Shown in pieces: positions 31,990 to 40,902 of a stretch of 64,000 nucleotides of DNA. The notes below the pieces were generated by a model. The model worked only from the letters and a program-made list of their open reading frames with translations. It ran no database searches and was not told the DNA's origin. The position numbers and the translations under genes are program-made. This DNA is from DASUNQ01 sp035536455 (GTDB taxonomy: Bacteria > Acidobacteriota > Thermoanaerobaculia > Multivoradales > UBA5704). Position 1 is the first letter of the stretch; the number at the start of each line of letters is the position of its first letter. Location: NCBI GenBank assembly GCA_035536455.1, contig DATLOC010000053.1, positions 1-64,000 on the forward strand, in the 5' to 3' direction.

Positions 31990-32544
31990 ATGCGCATTCT
32001 CCTCTCGCTGCTGCTCGCCGTCGTCCTGTCCGTCCCGGCCTTCGCCGGCACGCTGGCCGGTGTGACGCTCCCCGACAAGGCCGAGGTCAAAGGCCAGACC
32101 CTGGTGCTCAACGGCATGGGGCTGCGCAAGAAGTTCGTCATCAAAGTCTACGTCGGCGGTCTCTACCTGCCGCAGAAAGAGAAGTCGGCGCAGAAGGTCC
32201 TCTCGGGCGACGCACCCTTCCGCATGGTCATGCACTTCCTCTACGACGTCAGCAAGGACCAGATGTGCGACGCCTGGTCGGAGGGGCTCGAGGCCAACAC
32301 ACCGAAGGCCTCGGCGGAGGTCAAGAAGAACTTCTCGACCCTCTGCACCTGGATGGACGGCGTCGGCGAGGGGCAGAAGCTCGCCCTGACCTACGTCCCC
32401 GGCGAGGGCACGCACGTCGAGGTCGGCGGCAAGGCCAAGGGGACGCTCCCCGGCGCCGCCACCGCCGACGCCATCCTCGCCACCTGGCTCGGCCCCGAGC
32501 CGGGACCGGGCGAGGACTTCAAAGAGGACGTGCTGGGGAGCTGA
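31990..32544 (+). CDS. Secreted chalcone-isomerase-like protein
   Basis: The 184-residue protein has a signal peptide (residues 1-19, cleavage after AFAG) and then the chalcone-isomerase-like domain of bacterial periplasmic members: GVTLPDKAEVKGQTLVLNGM, GLRKKFVIKVYVGGLYLPQK, PFRMVMHFLYDVSKDQMCDA and ALTYVPGEGTHVEVGGKAKG. Bacterial members of this family have no proven isomerase activity; some bind fatty acids or ligands. ATG at 31990 is preceded by AGGAGGA. A rho-independent terminator follows at 32578. Confidence 0.85.
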   Translation: MRILLSLLLAVVLSVPAFAGTLAGVTLPDKAEVKGQTLVLNGMGLRKKFVIKVYVGGLYLPQKEKSAQKVLSGDAPFRMVMHFLYDVSKDQMCDAWSEGLEANTPKASAEVKKNFSTLCTWMDGVGEGQKLALTYVPGEGTHVEVGGKAKGTLPGAATADAILATWLGPEPGPGEDFKEDVLGS

Positions 32545-32577
32545 CGAGCGGCCCGGGATGTGGGCGGGCAAAAAAGG

Positions 32578-32609
32578 GGAGGAGCGTCAGTCGGGGGCGC
32601 TCCTCCTTT
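32578..32609 (+). terminator. Rho-independent terminator
   Basis: GGAGGAGCG and CGCTCCTCC form a 9-bp stem around an 11-nt loop, followed by TTTC. It lies 34 bp after the chalcone-isomerase-like gene. The remaining gap up to 32675 shows nothing else recognisable. Confidence 0.7.
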
Positions 32610-32675
32610 CGGGAGGGATGAGAGGAGGTGGGTACCTCCCCGCGATCAGCACCCTACGCTCCGCATAGCTAGTTG

Positions 32676-33485
32676 TCAATATGCCCAAAGAGCCAGGATC
32701 GCCAAGCCCAGGGCAAGCCGGTAGACCACGAACGGCAGCAGGCTCCGCCGCCGCAGCCAGGCGAGGAGCCAGGCGATCACCAGGTACCCGGTGACCGCCG
32801 AGACCGCCACCCCCAGCCCCATCAGCCACAGCCTCTCCGCCGGCACCGCCCCCGTCGCCAGGTCCACGGCGTCGAGCGCCGCGGCGGCCACCATGACGGG
32901 CACCGAGAGCAGGAAGGAGAAGCGCGCCGCGGCCGGCCGGGTGAAGCCGAGCAGGAGCGCCGCGGTGATCGTCGCTCCCGAGCGCGAGGTGCCGGGCACC
33001 AGCGCCAGCGCCTGCGCGCAGCCGATCGCCAAGGCCGCCTGCCAGCCGATCTCGGTTAGCTCGCGCCGCTGCACGCCCGCCCGCTCCGCCACGCCCATGA
33101 GGAGGCCGTAGCCGATCAGCGTGCCGGCGATGAGCAGCGGGTTGCGCGCCTGGGTGGCGATGAGGTCCTTGAAGGCGAGGCCGCAGACGACCGCCGGCAC
33201 GGTCCCGAGCAGCAGCGCCCAGCCCAGCCGCCGCGGGTCGTAGTCCGCGTCGGGGACCGCCGCGGGGCCGCGGAAGAACCCGACCACGATGTTCTGCAGG
33301 TCGCGCCGGAAGTAGAGCAAGACGGCGAGCAGCGTCCCGCCGTGGATCGCGACGTCGAAGTCCAGCCCCTGGTCCGGCCAGCCGAAGAGGCGCGGCACCA
33401 AGATCAGATGGCCGGAGGAGCTGACCGGCAGGAACTCGGTGACCCCTTGCACGACGGCGAGCACGACGGCCTGCGTAGGGGTCAT
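32676..33485 (-). CDS. uppP: Undecaprenyl-diphosphate phosphatase
   Basis: The 269-residue polytopic membrane protein has the family signatures VQGVTEFLPVSSSGHLILVP near the N-terminus and LVPGTSRSGATITAALLLGF near residue 170, which hold the catalytic Glu, Ser, His and Arg. Eight hydrophobic helices are discernible. It recycles undecaprenyl diphosphate to the monophosphate carrier used for peptidoglycan and O-antigen synthesis. A TAGACT hexamer lies nine bases before the ATG without a ribosome site, suggesting a leaderless transcript. It is divergent from rmlB, which also uses the carrier-lipid polysaccharide pathway. Confidence 0.95.
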   Translation of the reverse strand: MTPTQAVVLAVVQGVTEFLPVSSSGHLILVPRLFGWPDQGLDFDVAIHGGTLLAVLLYFRRDLQNIVVGFFRGPAAVPDADYDPRRLGWALLLGTVPAVVCGLAFKDLIATQARNPLLIAGTLIGYGLLMGVAERAGVQRRELTEIGWQAALAIGCAQALALVPGTSRSGATITAALLLGFTRPAAARFSFLLSVPVMVAAAALDAVDLATGAVPAERLWLMGLGVAVSAVTGYLVIAWLLAWLRRRSLLPFVVYRLALGLAILALWAY

Positions 33486-33531
33486 CGGCGGCGGAGTCTA
33501 TTGAAATGCGCGGGCTATACTTCGGCCTCGC

Positions 33532-34617
33532 ATGCGGACCTGGATCGTCACCGGCGGCGCGGGGTTCATCGGCTGCAACTTCGTGCGGCTGGCGCTCGCC
33601 GAAGCCGGTCTGCGCGTCGTCGTCTTCGACAAGCTCACCTACGCCGGCCGGCTCGAGAACCTCGCCGACCTCCTCGACCACCCGCAGGTCCGCTTCGTCC
33701 AGGGGGACGTCGCCGACCGCGCCGCGGTGCGCCGCGTCTTCGCCGAGGAGCGGCCGGCGGCGGTGCTCAACTTCGCCGCCGAGAGCCACGTCGACCGCTC
33801 GATCGACGACCCCGGCGCCTTCGTCGAGACCAACCTCGTCGGCACCTACGAGCTGCTGGAGGCGGCGCGCCACCACGTCGCGGCGCTCTCCGCCGAGGAG
33901 CGGGCGCGCTTCCGCTTCCTCCACGTCTCGACCGACGAGGTCTACGGTACGCTGCCGGAAACCGGCGCCTTCTCCGAGACGACGCCCTACGCTCCGAACT
34001 CGCCGTACGCCGCCTCGAAGGCCGGCGCCGACCACCTGGTGCGCGCCTGGCACGAGACCTACGGCCTGCCGGCCCTCCTCACCAACTGCTCCAACAACTA
34101 CGGCCCGCACCAGTTCCCCGAGAAGCTGATCCCGCTGATGGTCCTCAACGCGCTCGAAGGCAAGCCGCTGCCGATCTACGGCGACGGCGGCAACGTCCGC
34201 GACTGGCTCTACGTCGAAGACCACTGCCGCGGCCTGCTGGCCGTGCTCGACAAGGGGCGGCCGGGCGAGAAGTACAACCTCGGCGGCCGCAGCGAGAAGA
34301 CCAACCTCGAGATCGTCGACCTCCTTTGCGATGCCCTCGAGCGCGAGCGGCCGGCGGCAGCCAACCCGGCGCTCGCGGCGCGCGGCGTCGGCTCCTACCG
34401 CGACCTCAAGACCTTCGTCCCCGACCGGCCGGGGCACGACCGCCGCTACGCCATCGACGACACGAAGGTCCGCCGCGAGCTCGGCTGGGCGCCGCGCCAC
34501 GACCTGGCGGCGGGCCTCGCCGAGACCGTGCGCTGGTACCTCGCCAACCGCGGCTGGTGCGAGGCGGTGCAGACGGACTACCGGCGCGAGCGGCTGGGGC
34601 TGCTGCAAGCGACGTGA
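33532..34617 (+). CDS. rfbB: dTDP-glucose 4,6-dehydratase
   Basis: The 361-residue protein has the NAD-binding motif VTGGAGFIGCNFVRLAL at the N-terminus. The SDR active site is YAASKAGADHLVRAW (Tyr/Lys), with FLHVSTDEVYGTL and NCSNNYGPHQFPEKLIPLM, diagnostic of RmlB. It converts dTDP-glucose to dTDP-4-keto-6-deoxyglucose in dTDP-rhamnose synthesis. A TATACT hexamer lies ten bases before the ATG. The stop overlaps the start of the epimerase gene (GTGA). The remaining rhamnose genes (rmlA, rmlD) are not in the window. Confidence 0.95.
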   Translation: MRTWIVTGGAGFIGCNFVRLALAEAGLRVVVFDKLTYAGRLENLADLLDHPQVRFVQGDVADRAAVRRVFAEERPAAVLNFAAESHVDRSIDDPGAFVETNLVGTYELLEAARHHVAALSAEERARFRFLHVSTDEVYGTLPETGAFSETTPYAPNSPYAASKAGADHLVRAWHETYGLPALLTNCSNNYGPHQFPEKLIPLMVLNALEGKPLPIYGDGGNVRDWLYVEDHCRGLLAVLDKGRPGEKYNLGGRSEKTNLEIVDLLCDALERERPAAANPALAARGVGSYRDLKTFVPDRPGHDRRYAIDDTKVRRELGWAPRHDLAAGLAETVRWYLANRGWCEAVQTDYRRERLGLLQAT

Positions 34618-35183
34618 GCGGCGCGCCGCGCTTCCTGCCCACCGAGATTCCGGAGGTCGTCGTCGTCGAGCCGGTGGTCCACGCCGACGCGCGCGGCTTC
34701 TTCCTCGAGACCTACCACGAGCGGAAGTACCGCGACGGCGGCATCGCCGAGCGCTTCGTACAGGACAACCACTCCCGCTCGGTGCGCGGTACCCTGCGCG
34801 GCCTCCACGCCCAGCGCGCGACCCCGCAGGGGAAGCTGGTGCGGGCGATCGAGGGGACGATCTGGGACGTGGCGGTGGACATTCGCCGCGGCTCCCCCAC
34901 CTTCGGCCGTTGGGTCGGCGTCGAGCTCTCGGCCGAGAATTTCCGCCAGCTCTGGATCCCCGCCGGCTTCGCGCACGGCTTCTGCGTCACCAGCGACGAG
35001 GCGCAGGTCGAGTACAAGTGCACCGCGCTCTACGACCCGGCCGACGAGATCACCCTCGCCTGGGACGACCCGGAGCTCGCGATCGCCTGGCCGGTGAGCG
35101 ACCCCGTCATCTCCGCGCGGGACCGCGCCGCCCGCCGGCTCGGCGAGATGCTGGAGGAGCTGCCGCGGTACGGAAGCTCCTAA
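34614..35183 (+). CDS. rfbC: dTDP-4-dehydrorhamnose 3,5-epimerase
   Basis: The 189-residue protein uses GTG at 34614, four bases before the end of rfbB. Cupin-fold motifs of RmlC are clear: HADARGFFLETYHERKY, FVQDNHSRSVRGTLRGLHAQ (catalytic His region), AIEGTIWDVAVDIRRGSPTF, GRWVGVELSAENFRQLWIPA and GFAHGFCVTSDEAQVEYKCT. It epimerises the 4-keto sugar made by RfbB. Length is normal. Confidence 0.95.
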   Translation: MSGAPRFLPTEIPEVVVVEPVVHADARGFFLETYHERKYRDGGIAERFVQDNHSRSVRGTLRGLHAQRATPQGKLVRAIEGTIWDVAVDIRRGSPTFGRWVGVELSAENFRQLWIPAGFAHGFCVTSDEAQVEYKCTALYDPADEITLAWDDPELAIAWPVSDPVISARDRAARRLGEMLEELPRYGSS

Positions 35184-35205
35184 GCCGTTCGCTCTGGGCG
35201 GGAGC

Positions 35206-36738
35206 ATGACCGACGACCTCTTCACCGCCCGCGACCGCGAGCAGATGGGTGCGCTCGGCATCGCCCCGGACGAGGCGGCGCGGCAGGTCGCGCTCTTCCG
35301 CCGCCCGCCGCCGCCGGCGCGTCTCGTGCGGCCGTGCACCACGGGCGACGGCATCCGCGTACTCCCCGAGCGGCTGCAGCCCCGCCTCGTCGACGCCGCC
35401 GTGCGCGCCGGCGCGGCGGGCTGGATCGGGCGGTTCGTCCCCGCCTCCGGCGCCGCGACGCGGATGTTCAAGCCGCTCCTCGCCTATCAAGCCGGCGGCG
35501 AGGAGACCGACGAGGTGCGCCGCTTCTTCGCCGAGCTGCCGCGCTTCCCCTTCTTCGACGCGCTCGCGCAGGTGGCGCGGGAGCGCGGCATCGACATCAC
35601 CGGCGACCTGCCGCCGGAGGCGCGCCGGGCGGTCGTCGATCTCCTGCTCGGCCCGGACGGGCTGGGCTACGCCGAGCTGCCGAAGGGGTCGATCCCCTTC
35701 CACCGCACGGCGGGCGGCGTGCGGACGCCGGTCGAAGAGCACTTGGTCGAGGCCGCGCTCGTCGTCGGCCGGCGCGCCGAGGTGTGCCGCGTCCACTTCA
35801 CCGTCTCCCCCGAGCACGAGGGGCGCTTCCGCGACGTGGTCGAGCGGGCGCGGCCGGAGCTCGAGAGGCTCTCCCGCACCCGCTTCGAAGTGACCTTCTC
35901 GCACCAGGGCCGCGCCACCGACACGCTGGCCGTCGACCCCGAGGACCGGCCTTTCCGCCTCGCCGACGGCTCCCTCCTCGTCCGCCCGGCGGGGCACGGC
36001 GCGCTCCTCGGGAACCTGCAGGCGCTCGCCGACGCCGGCTGGGACCTCGTCCAGGTCAAGAACATCGACAACGTGCTCCCCGACGCCGGCAAGTACCCGG
36101 TGGTGCGCTGGAAGCGGCTGCTCACCGGCTTGCTGGCGACGTTACGGGAGCGGGCGGCCGAAATCGCGGCGCGGCTGGACCGGGCCGGCGCGGGGGAGGC
36201 GGAACGGGCGGCGGCGGAGCGGTTCCTCGCCGAGGAGCTCGACCGCCCCTTGCCGCAGGGCTTTGCCGCCCTTCCGCCCGACGAGCGCCGGCGCCGCCTC
36301 CTCGACCTCCTCGACCGCCCGCTCCGCGTCTGCGGCGTGGTGCGCAACGCCGGCGAGCCGGGCGGCGGGCCGTTCTGGGTCGAGAGCGCCGACGGCGGAG
36401 TCTCCGCCCAGATCGTCGAGACCTCGCAGATCGACCCGAGCGACCCGGCCCAGCGGGCGATCCACGCGGCGGCCACCCACTTCAACCCGGTGGACCTCTA
36501 CTGCATGCTCCGCGACCGCCGCGGCCGCCCCTACGACCTCGACGGCTACGTGGACCCTTCGACGGTCTTCATCTCCACCAAGTCCCACGAAGGCCGCCCG
36601 CTCAAGGCCCTCGAGCGCCCCGGCCTCTGGAACGGCGCCATGGCCGGCTGGAACACCGTCTTCGTCGAGGTCCCGCTCGCGACCTTCGCCCCGGTCAAGA
36701 CCGTCTTCGACCTCCTCCGCCCCGAGCACCAGGGCTAG
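35206..36738 (+). CDS. DUF4301 family protein
   Basis: The 510-residue protein starts at ATG 35206. It carries the DUF4301 pattern, including WIGRFVPASGAATRMFKPLL near residue 80 (which resembles a nucleotidyltransferase P-loop-like turn) and LVQVKNIDNVLPDAGKYPVV. Other conserved pieces are GSIPFHRTAGGVRTPVEEHL and WNGAMAGWNTVFVEVPLATF. The family, best known from Bacteroidetes, is thought to be related to sugar nucleotidyltransferases but has no established activity. It follows the rhamnose genes by 22 nt, which would fit a role in nucleotide-sugar metabolism; that is inference. Confidence 0.82.
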   Translation: MTDDLFTARDREQMGALGIAPDEAARQVALFRRPPPPARLVRPCTTGDGIRVLPERLQPRLVDAAVRAGAAGWIGRFVPASGAATRMFKPLLAYQAGGEETDEVRRFFAELPRFPFFDALAQVARERGIDITGDLPPEARRAVVDLLLGPDGLGYAELPKGSIPFHRTAGGVRTPVEEHLVEAALVVGRRAEVCRVHFTVSPEHEGRFRDVVERARPELERLSRTRFEVTFSHQGRATDTLAVDPEDRPFRLADGSLLVRPAGHGALLGNLQALADAGWDLVQVKNIDNVLPDAGKYPVVRWKRLLTGLLATLRERAAEIAARLDRAGAGEAERAAAERFLAEELDRPLPQGFAALPPDERRRRLLDLLDRPLRVCGVVRNAGEPGGGPFWVESADGGVSAQIVETSQIDPSDPAQRAIHAAATHFNPVDLYCMLRDRRGRPYDLDGYVDPSTVFISTKSHEGRPLKALERPGLWNGAMAGWNTVFVEVPLATFAPVKTVFDLLRPEHQG

Positions 36739-36747
36739 GCGTGCCGG

Positions 36748-38076
36748 CTAGTACTCCGCCAGGTACCGCTCCTGCTCCCAGGGGTGGACGTGCGAGATGT
36801 ACTCCTCCCACTCCTGCCGCTTGGCGCGGAGGTAGTGCTCGAGGATGTGGTCGCCGAGGGCTTCGCTGACGACCGCGTCCTTCTCCAGCTCGCCGAGCGC
36901 CTCCCAGAGGTTCGCGGGGAGCTGGCCGATGCGCAGGCGGCGCTTCTCGCGGTGGCTCATGGTGAAGATGTTCTTGTTGATCGGCGGGCCCGGGTCGAGC
37001 TTGCGCTTGACGCCGTCGAGCCCCGCCGCCAGCATCACCGCCAGCGCCAGGTACGGGTTGCACGCCGGGTCGGGCATGCGCACCTCGCAGCGGGTGGACA
37101 TGCCGCGCTTGGCCGGCACCCGCACCAGCGGGCTGCGGTTCTTCTCCGACCAGGCGACGTTGACCGGCGCTTCGTACCCCGGGACCAGCCGCTTGTAGGA
37201 GTTGACCAGCGGATTGGTGACCGCCGAGAAGGCGACGGCGTGGTCGAGGATGCCGCCGATGTAGCCGAGCGCCGTCTTCGAGAGCTGCCACTCCCCCTTC
37301 GGCTCGTAGAAGGCGTTGTTCCCCTTCTTGTCGAGGAGGCTCTGGTGGCAGTGCATGCCCGAGCCGTTGACGCCGAAGATCGGCTTCGGCATGAAGGTGG
37401 CGTGGAGGTTGTGGTCGAGCGCCACCTTCTTGACCACGAAGCGGAAGGTGGTGACGTTGTCGGCGCAGTCCACGGCGTCGGCGTACTTGAAGTCGATCTC
37501 GTGCTGCCCGGGCGCCACCTCGTGGTGCCCGGCCTCGACCTCGAACCCCATCGCCTCGAGGACGATGATGATGTCGCGCCGGCACTCCTCGCCCTTGTCC
37601 ACCGGCGTCAGGTCGAAGTAGCCGCCGGCGTCGTGGGTCTCGATCAGCGGGTTGCCGTTGGCGTCGCGCTGGAAGAGGAAGAACTCGGCCTCGGGGCCGG
37701 CGACCATCGAGTAGCCCATCGCCTTGGCGCGGTCGACCTGGCGCTTCAGGGTCATCCGCGGGCAGCCGGGGAACGGCGTGCCGTCCGGGTTGTAGACGTC
37801 GCAGATCATCCGCGCCACCTTCGAGCCGTCGGCGTTGACCCAGGGGTTGATGCGGAAGGTGTCGAGGTCGGGGATCAGCAGCATGTCCGACTCTTCGATG
37901 CGGGTGAAGCCTTCGATCGAGGAGCCGTCGAACATGATCTGCCCGTCCAGCGCCTTCTCGAACTGGCTGCGCGGGATCTCGACGTTCTTGCCGATCCCGA
38001 GGATGTCGGTGAACTGCAAACGCATGAAGCGGACCTTTTGACTGTCGGCTTTGCTGAGGATCTCCTTGGCCGTCAC
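36748..38076 (-). CDS. glnA: Glutamine synthetase type I
   Basis: The 442-residue protein uses GTG at 38076 with AGGAGA upstream. Motifs include FDGSSIEGFTRIEESDMLL, AGPEAEFFLF, GHHEVAPGQHEIDFKYADAV, NGSGMHCHQSL and RCEVRMPDPACNPYLALAVM. The position of the adenylylation loop reads NKNIFTMSHREKRRL, with Phe in place of the modified Tyr. With the short length, this points to the GSI-alpha type, not regulated by GlnE adenylylation. It condenses ammonia and glutamate using ATP. A TGTGCA-N5-TGCACA dyad lies about 90 bp upstream. Confidence 0.95.
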   Translation of the reverse strand: MTAKEILSKADSQKVRFMRLQFTDILGIGKNVEIPRSQFEKALDGQIMFDGSSIEGFTRIEESDMLLIPDLDTFRINPWVNADGSKVARMICDVYNPDGTPFPGCPRMTLKRQVDRAKAMGYSMVAGPEAEFFLFQRDANGNPLIETHDAGGYFDLTPVDKGEECRRDIIIVLEAMGFEVEAGHHEVAPGQHEIDFKYADAVDCADNVTTFRFVVKKVALDHNLHATFMPKPIFGVNGSGMHCHQSLLDKKGNNAFYEPKGEWQLSKTALGYIGGILDHAVAFSAVTNPLVNSYKRLVPGYEAPVNVAWSEKNRSPLVRVPAKRGMSTRCEVRMPDPACNPYLALAVMLAAGLDGVKRKLDPGPPINKNIFTMSHREKRRLRIGQLPANLWEALGELEKDAVVSEALGDHILEHYLRAKRQEWEEYISHVHPWEQERYLAEY

Positions 38077-38164
38077 GTTGGTCTCCTGTGGACGTCGTTT
38101 GCGGCATCATAGGGGGCCCTTGGTCCTGCCGCAAGGCTTGATTTCCGCGAACTGACGCGGAAAG

Positions 38165-38181
38165 TGTGCACAATCTGCACA
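38165..38181. promoter_or_regulatory. TGTGCA-N5-TGCACA dyad in the glnA divergent region
   Basis: A perfect 6-bp inverted repeat with a 5-bp spacer, centred about 97 bp from both the glnA start and the 38269 start. Its shape resembles operator sites of dimeric regulators. No sigma-54 promoter is visible, so NtrC-type control is not supported. Confidence 0.45.
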
Positions 38182-38268
38182 GACTTCGTGTCAGCGTGAA
38201 GGGCCCGGCGGGCGGAAACGCTGTGCTATCCTCCGCCCGGTCTTGCGGTCCCGGAGGAGAGAAGAGCC

Positions 38269-38622
38269 ATGGAAGGTGAGGCGTTGAAGCTGCCCGCTTC
38301 GCGGTTGCCGTCGCTCGACCGCCTGCGCGCCTTGAAGCCCCCCAAGCCGAAGCGCTGGGACTGGGCGGCGATCGGCATCCTGCTCGCCGGGGTGGTGCTC
38401 ACGGGCGCCAACCTGCTGCTCGCCCGGGGCGACGAGCCGGCGCCGGCGGGCGTGTCGATGCTCTTCGTCTTCCTGCAGCTCGTCGTCGCCTGCGCCGGCC
38501 TGCTGGTCCTGGGAAAGACCGCCAAGGAGGGGACGGGGCTCGGGAACCTCGCGGCCATCGGCGCGATGTTCGTCGGGCTCGGCGGGGTGATGCTCGCCGC
38601 CGCGCTCTGGGCGATGGCCTAG
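38269..38622 (+). CDS. Small integral membrane protein, unknown function
   Basis: The 117-residue protein starts at ATG 38269 after GGAGGAGAG. The first 33 residues are basic and Pro-rich (LKPPKPKRW). Three hydrophobic helices follow (about residues 34-52, 64-81 and 91-116). No family is recognised. It is divergent from glnA and 49 nt before the TVP38 gene on the same strand. Confidence 0.7.
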   Translation: MEGEALKLPASRLPSLDRLRALKPPKPKRWDWAAIGILLAGVVLTGANLLLARGDEPAPAGVSMLFVFLQLVVACAGLLVLGKTAKEGTGLGNLAAIGAMFVGLGGVMLAAALWAMA

Positions 38623-38671
38623 CGCCCACCCACCCCCATCCACCCCTCCGGCCGCCCGCGTAGAGAAGACC

Positions 38672-39382
38672 GTGGCAGGCGCGCCCCCCCGATCCACCAA
38701 GAAGCTCGTTCTCTACGCCCTCGCCGGCGTCGTGGCGATCGCCGCGCTCTTCCTCCTCGGCAGCAAGGTCGGGGACGTCCTCCCCCGCTTCACCGCCTGG
38801 GTGCAGGGGCTCGGGGTCTGGGGGCCGGTGGCCTACATCGCCGGCTACGTCCTGGCCACGGTCCTCTTCGCCCCCGGCGTCATCCTCACCCTCGCCTCGG
38901 GCGTCATCTTCGGGCTCTTCTGGGGGACCGTCTACACCGTGATCGGCGCCACCCTGGGCGCCTCCTGCGCCTTCCTGATCGCGCGCTACCTGGCGCGCGG
39001 CTTCGTCGAGCGGCGGCTCGCCGACCGGCCGCGCTTCCAGGCCATCGACCGCGCGGTCGGCCGGCAGGGGTTCAAGATCGTCTTCCTGATGCGCCTGTCG
39101 CCGGTCTTCCCCTACAACCTCTTGAACTACGCCCTCGGTCTCACCCGCGTCCGCTTCAGCGACTACCTCCTCGCCTGCGTCGGCATGATCCCGGGCACCA
39201 TCCTCTACGTCTACTACGGCAAGGCGCTCGGCAGCCTCGCCGCCGTGGCCTCCGGCGCCGAGGTGCAGAAGGGGGCGGAGTTCTGGGTCTTCCTGAGTCT
39301 CGGGCTGGTGGCAACGATCGTGGTGACGACCTACATCACCCGCATCGCGGGGCGCGCGCTGCGCCAGGAGATCGAGCGGTGA
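38672..39382 (+). CDS. TVP38/TMEM64 (VTT-domain) membrane protein
   Basis: The 236-residue protein uses GTG at 38672. Core VTT-domain features are GYVLATVLFAPGVILTLASG, GVIFGLFWGTVYTVIGATLG, ASCAFLIARYLARGFVERRL, and the later FLMRLSPVFPYNLLNYALGL with GMIPGTILYVYYGKALG. Family members are implicated in phospholipid scrambling or transport at the membrane. Its stop overlaps the GTG of the next gene (GTGA), and pairing of TVP38 proteins with mercuric-reductase-like flavoproteins is common, so a joint function is likely. Confidence 0.9.
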   Translation: MAGAPPRSTKKLVLYALAGVVAIAALFLLGSKVGDVLPRFTAWVQGLGVWGPVAYIAGYVLATVLFAPGVILTLASGVIFGLFWGTVYTVIGATLGASCAFLIARYLARGFVERRLADRPRFQAIDRAVGRQGFKIVFLMRLSPVFPYNLLNYALGLTRVRFSDYLLACVGMIPGTILYVYYGKALGSLAAVASGAEVQKGAEFWVFLSLGLVATIVVTTYITRIAGRALRQEIER

Positions 39383-40902
39383 GCGAGACCGCCCCGCTCA
39401 TCGAGCCCCCCGACCAGCACAACCGGACGCTGATCGAGAACGTCCACCCGCCCGGCTGGGTCAACCCCACGCCGTCAGGGCGCTACCACCTGGTCGCCGT
39501 GGGCGGCGGCACCGCCGGCCTGGTGTCGGCGGCGGGCGCGGCGGGGCTGGGGGCGCGGGCGGCGCTCGTCGAGCGGCACCTCATGGGGGGCGACTGCCTC
39601 AACGTCGGCTGCGTCCCCTCGAAGGCGGTGATCCGCGCCGCCCGCGCCTGGAAGGAGGCGCGCGAGGCGGCGCGGGAGTTCGGCGGGCCGGCGGCGTCCG
39701 GCGGGGGCAGCTTCGCCGCGGCGATGGAGCGGATGCGCCGGCTGCGCGCCGGCATCAGCGTCCACGACGGCGCCCGCCGCTTCCAGGGGCTCGGGGTGGA
39801 CGTCTTCCTGGGCGAGGGGCGCTTCGTCTCGCCCGAGGAGGTCGAGGTGAACGGCGTCCGCCTCCGCTTCCGCCGCGCCGTCATCGCCACCGGCGGGCGG
39901 GCGGCGGTGCCGCCGGTGCCGGGCCTGAAAGAGGCCGGCTACCTCACCAACGAGACCGTCTTCTCGCTCACGGAGCTGCCCGCCCGCTTCGCGGTCATCG
40001 GCGGCGGGCCGATCGGCTGCGAGCTGGCGCAGGCCTTCGCGCGCTTCGGCAGCCGGGTGACGGTCATCGACATCGCACCCAAGCTCCTGCCGCGCGAGGA
40101 CGCCGACGCCGCGGCGCTGGTGCAGCAGGCGATGGCCGCCGACGGCATCGCCTTCGAGCTGGGGGTCAAGATCGCCGAGGTGCGGAGCGGCGAGGGCGGC
40201 AAGACCCTGGTCCTCGAGCGCGCCGGCGGCGAGCGGGTGGAGATCGCGGCCGACGAGATCCTGGTCTCGGCCGGCCGGGCGCCGAACGTCGAGGGGCTGG
40301 GGCTCGAGGCGGCGGGCGTGCGCTACGGCAGGAAGGGCGTGGAGGTGGACGATCGCCTCCGCACCAGCAACCCGCGCATCTACGCCGCCGGCGACGTGGC
40401 CTCGAAGTACCAGTTCACCCACGTCGCCGACGCCACCGCCCGCATCGTGCTGCAGAACGCCCTCTTCTTCGGCCGGTCGAAGGCGAGCGCGCTGGTCGTG
40501 CCGTGGGTGACCTACACCAGCCCCGAGGTGGCGCACGTCGGGCTCTACGAGCAGGAGGCGAAGGAGGCCGGGCACGAGGTCGAGACGCTGACCGTGCCGC
40601 TCTCGGGCGTCGACCGCGCGATCCTCGACGGCGCCGACGAGGGCTTCCTGCGCCTCCACCTCGAGAAGGGCAAGGACCGCATCCTCGGCGCGACCCTCGT
40701 CGCCGAGCACGCCGGCGACATGCTCGGCGAGCTCTGCCTGGCCGTGACCCACGGCGTCGGCCTGGGGAAGATCGCGGGCGTCATCCACCCCTACCCCACC
40801 CAGGGCGAGGTGGTCAAGAAGGCCGCCGACGCCTGGCGCCGCGGCAAGCTCACCCCCGGCGTGCAGAGGCTCTTCGCGCGCTGGTTCCGGCTGTTCGCTT
40901 GA
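39379..40902 (+). CDS. FAD-dependent pyridine nucleotide-disulfide oxidoreductase (mercuric reductase-like)
   Basis: The 507-residue protein has an N-terminal extension of about 35 residues, then AVGGGTAGLVSAAGAAGLGA (FAD binding), the redox motif MGGDCLNVGCVPSKAV (CxxxxC), FAVIGGGPIGCELAQAFARF (NAD(P)H binding), RIYAAGDVASKYQFTHVADA, and the dimerisation domain with VTHGVGLGKIAGVIHPYPT. The C-terminal Cys pair of true MerA and the heavy-metal-binding N-terminal domain are both missing. It is therefore a MerA-like disulfide reductase of unknown substrate. The stop overlaps the TTG start of the sulfatase-TPR gene. Confidence 0.9.
   Translation: MSETAPLIEPPDQHNRTLIENVHPPGWVNPTPSGRYHLVAVGGGTAGLVSAAGAAGLGARAALVERHLMGGDCLNVGCVPSKAVIRAARAWKEAREAAREFGGPAASGGGSFAAAMERMRRLRAGISVHDGARRFQGLGVDVFLGEGRFVSPEEVEVNGVRLRFRRAVIATGGRAAVPPVPGLKEAGYLTNETVFSLTELPARFAVIGGGPIGCELAQAFARFGSRVTVIDIAPKLLPREDADAAALVQQAMAADGIAFELGVKIAEVRSGEGGKTLVLERAGGERVEIAADEILVSAGRAPNVEGLGLEAAGVRYGRKGVEVDDRLRTSNPRIYAAGDVASKYQFTHVADATARIVLQNALFFGRSKASALVVPWVTYTSPEVAHVGLYEQEAKEAGHEVETLTVPLSGVDRAILDGADEGFLRLHLEKGKDRILGATLVAEHAGDMLGELCLAVTHGVGLGKIAGVIHPYPTQGEVVKKAADAWRRGKLTPGVQRLFARWFRLFA

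Noticed and set aside
38077..38164. A sigma-54 promoter for glnA
   Set aside because: No TGGCAC-N5-TTGC pattern is present upstream of the GTG start.
40899..40902. An upstream start (40503) for the sulfatase-TPR gene
   Set aside because: It would lie inside the flavoprotein gene; the TTG at 40899 directly precedes a signal sequence with lipobox.
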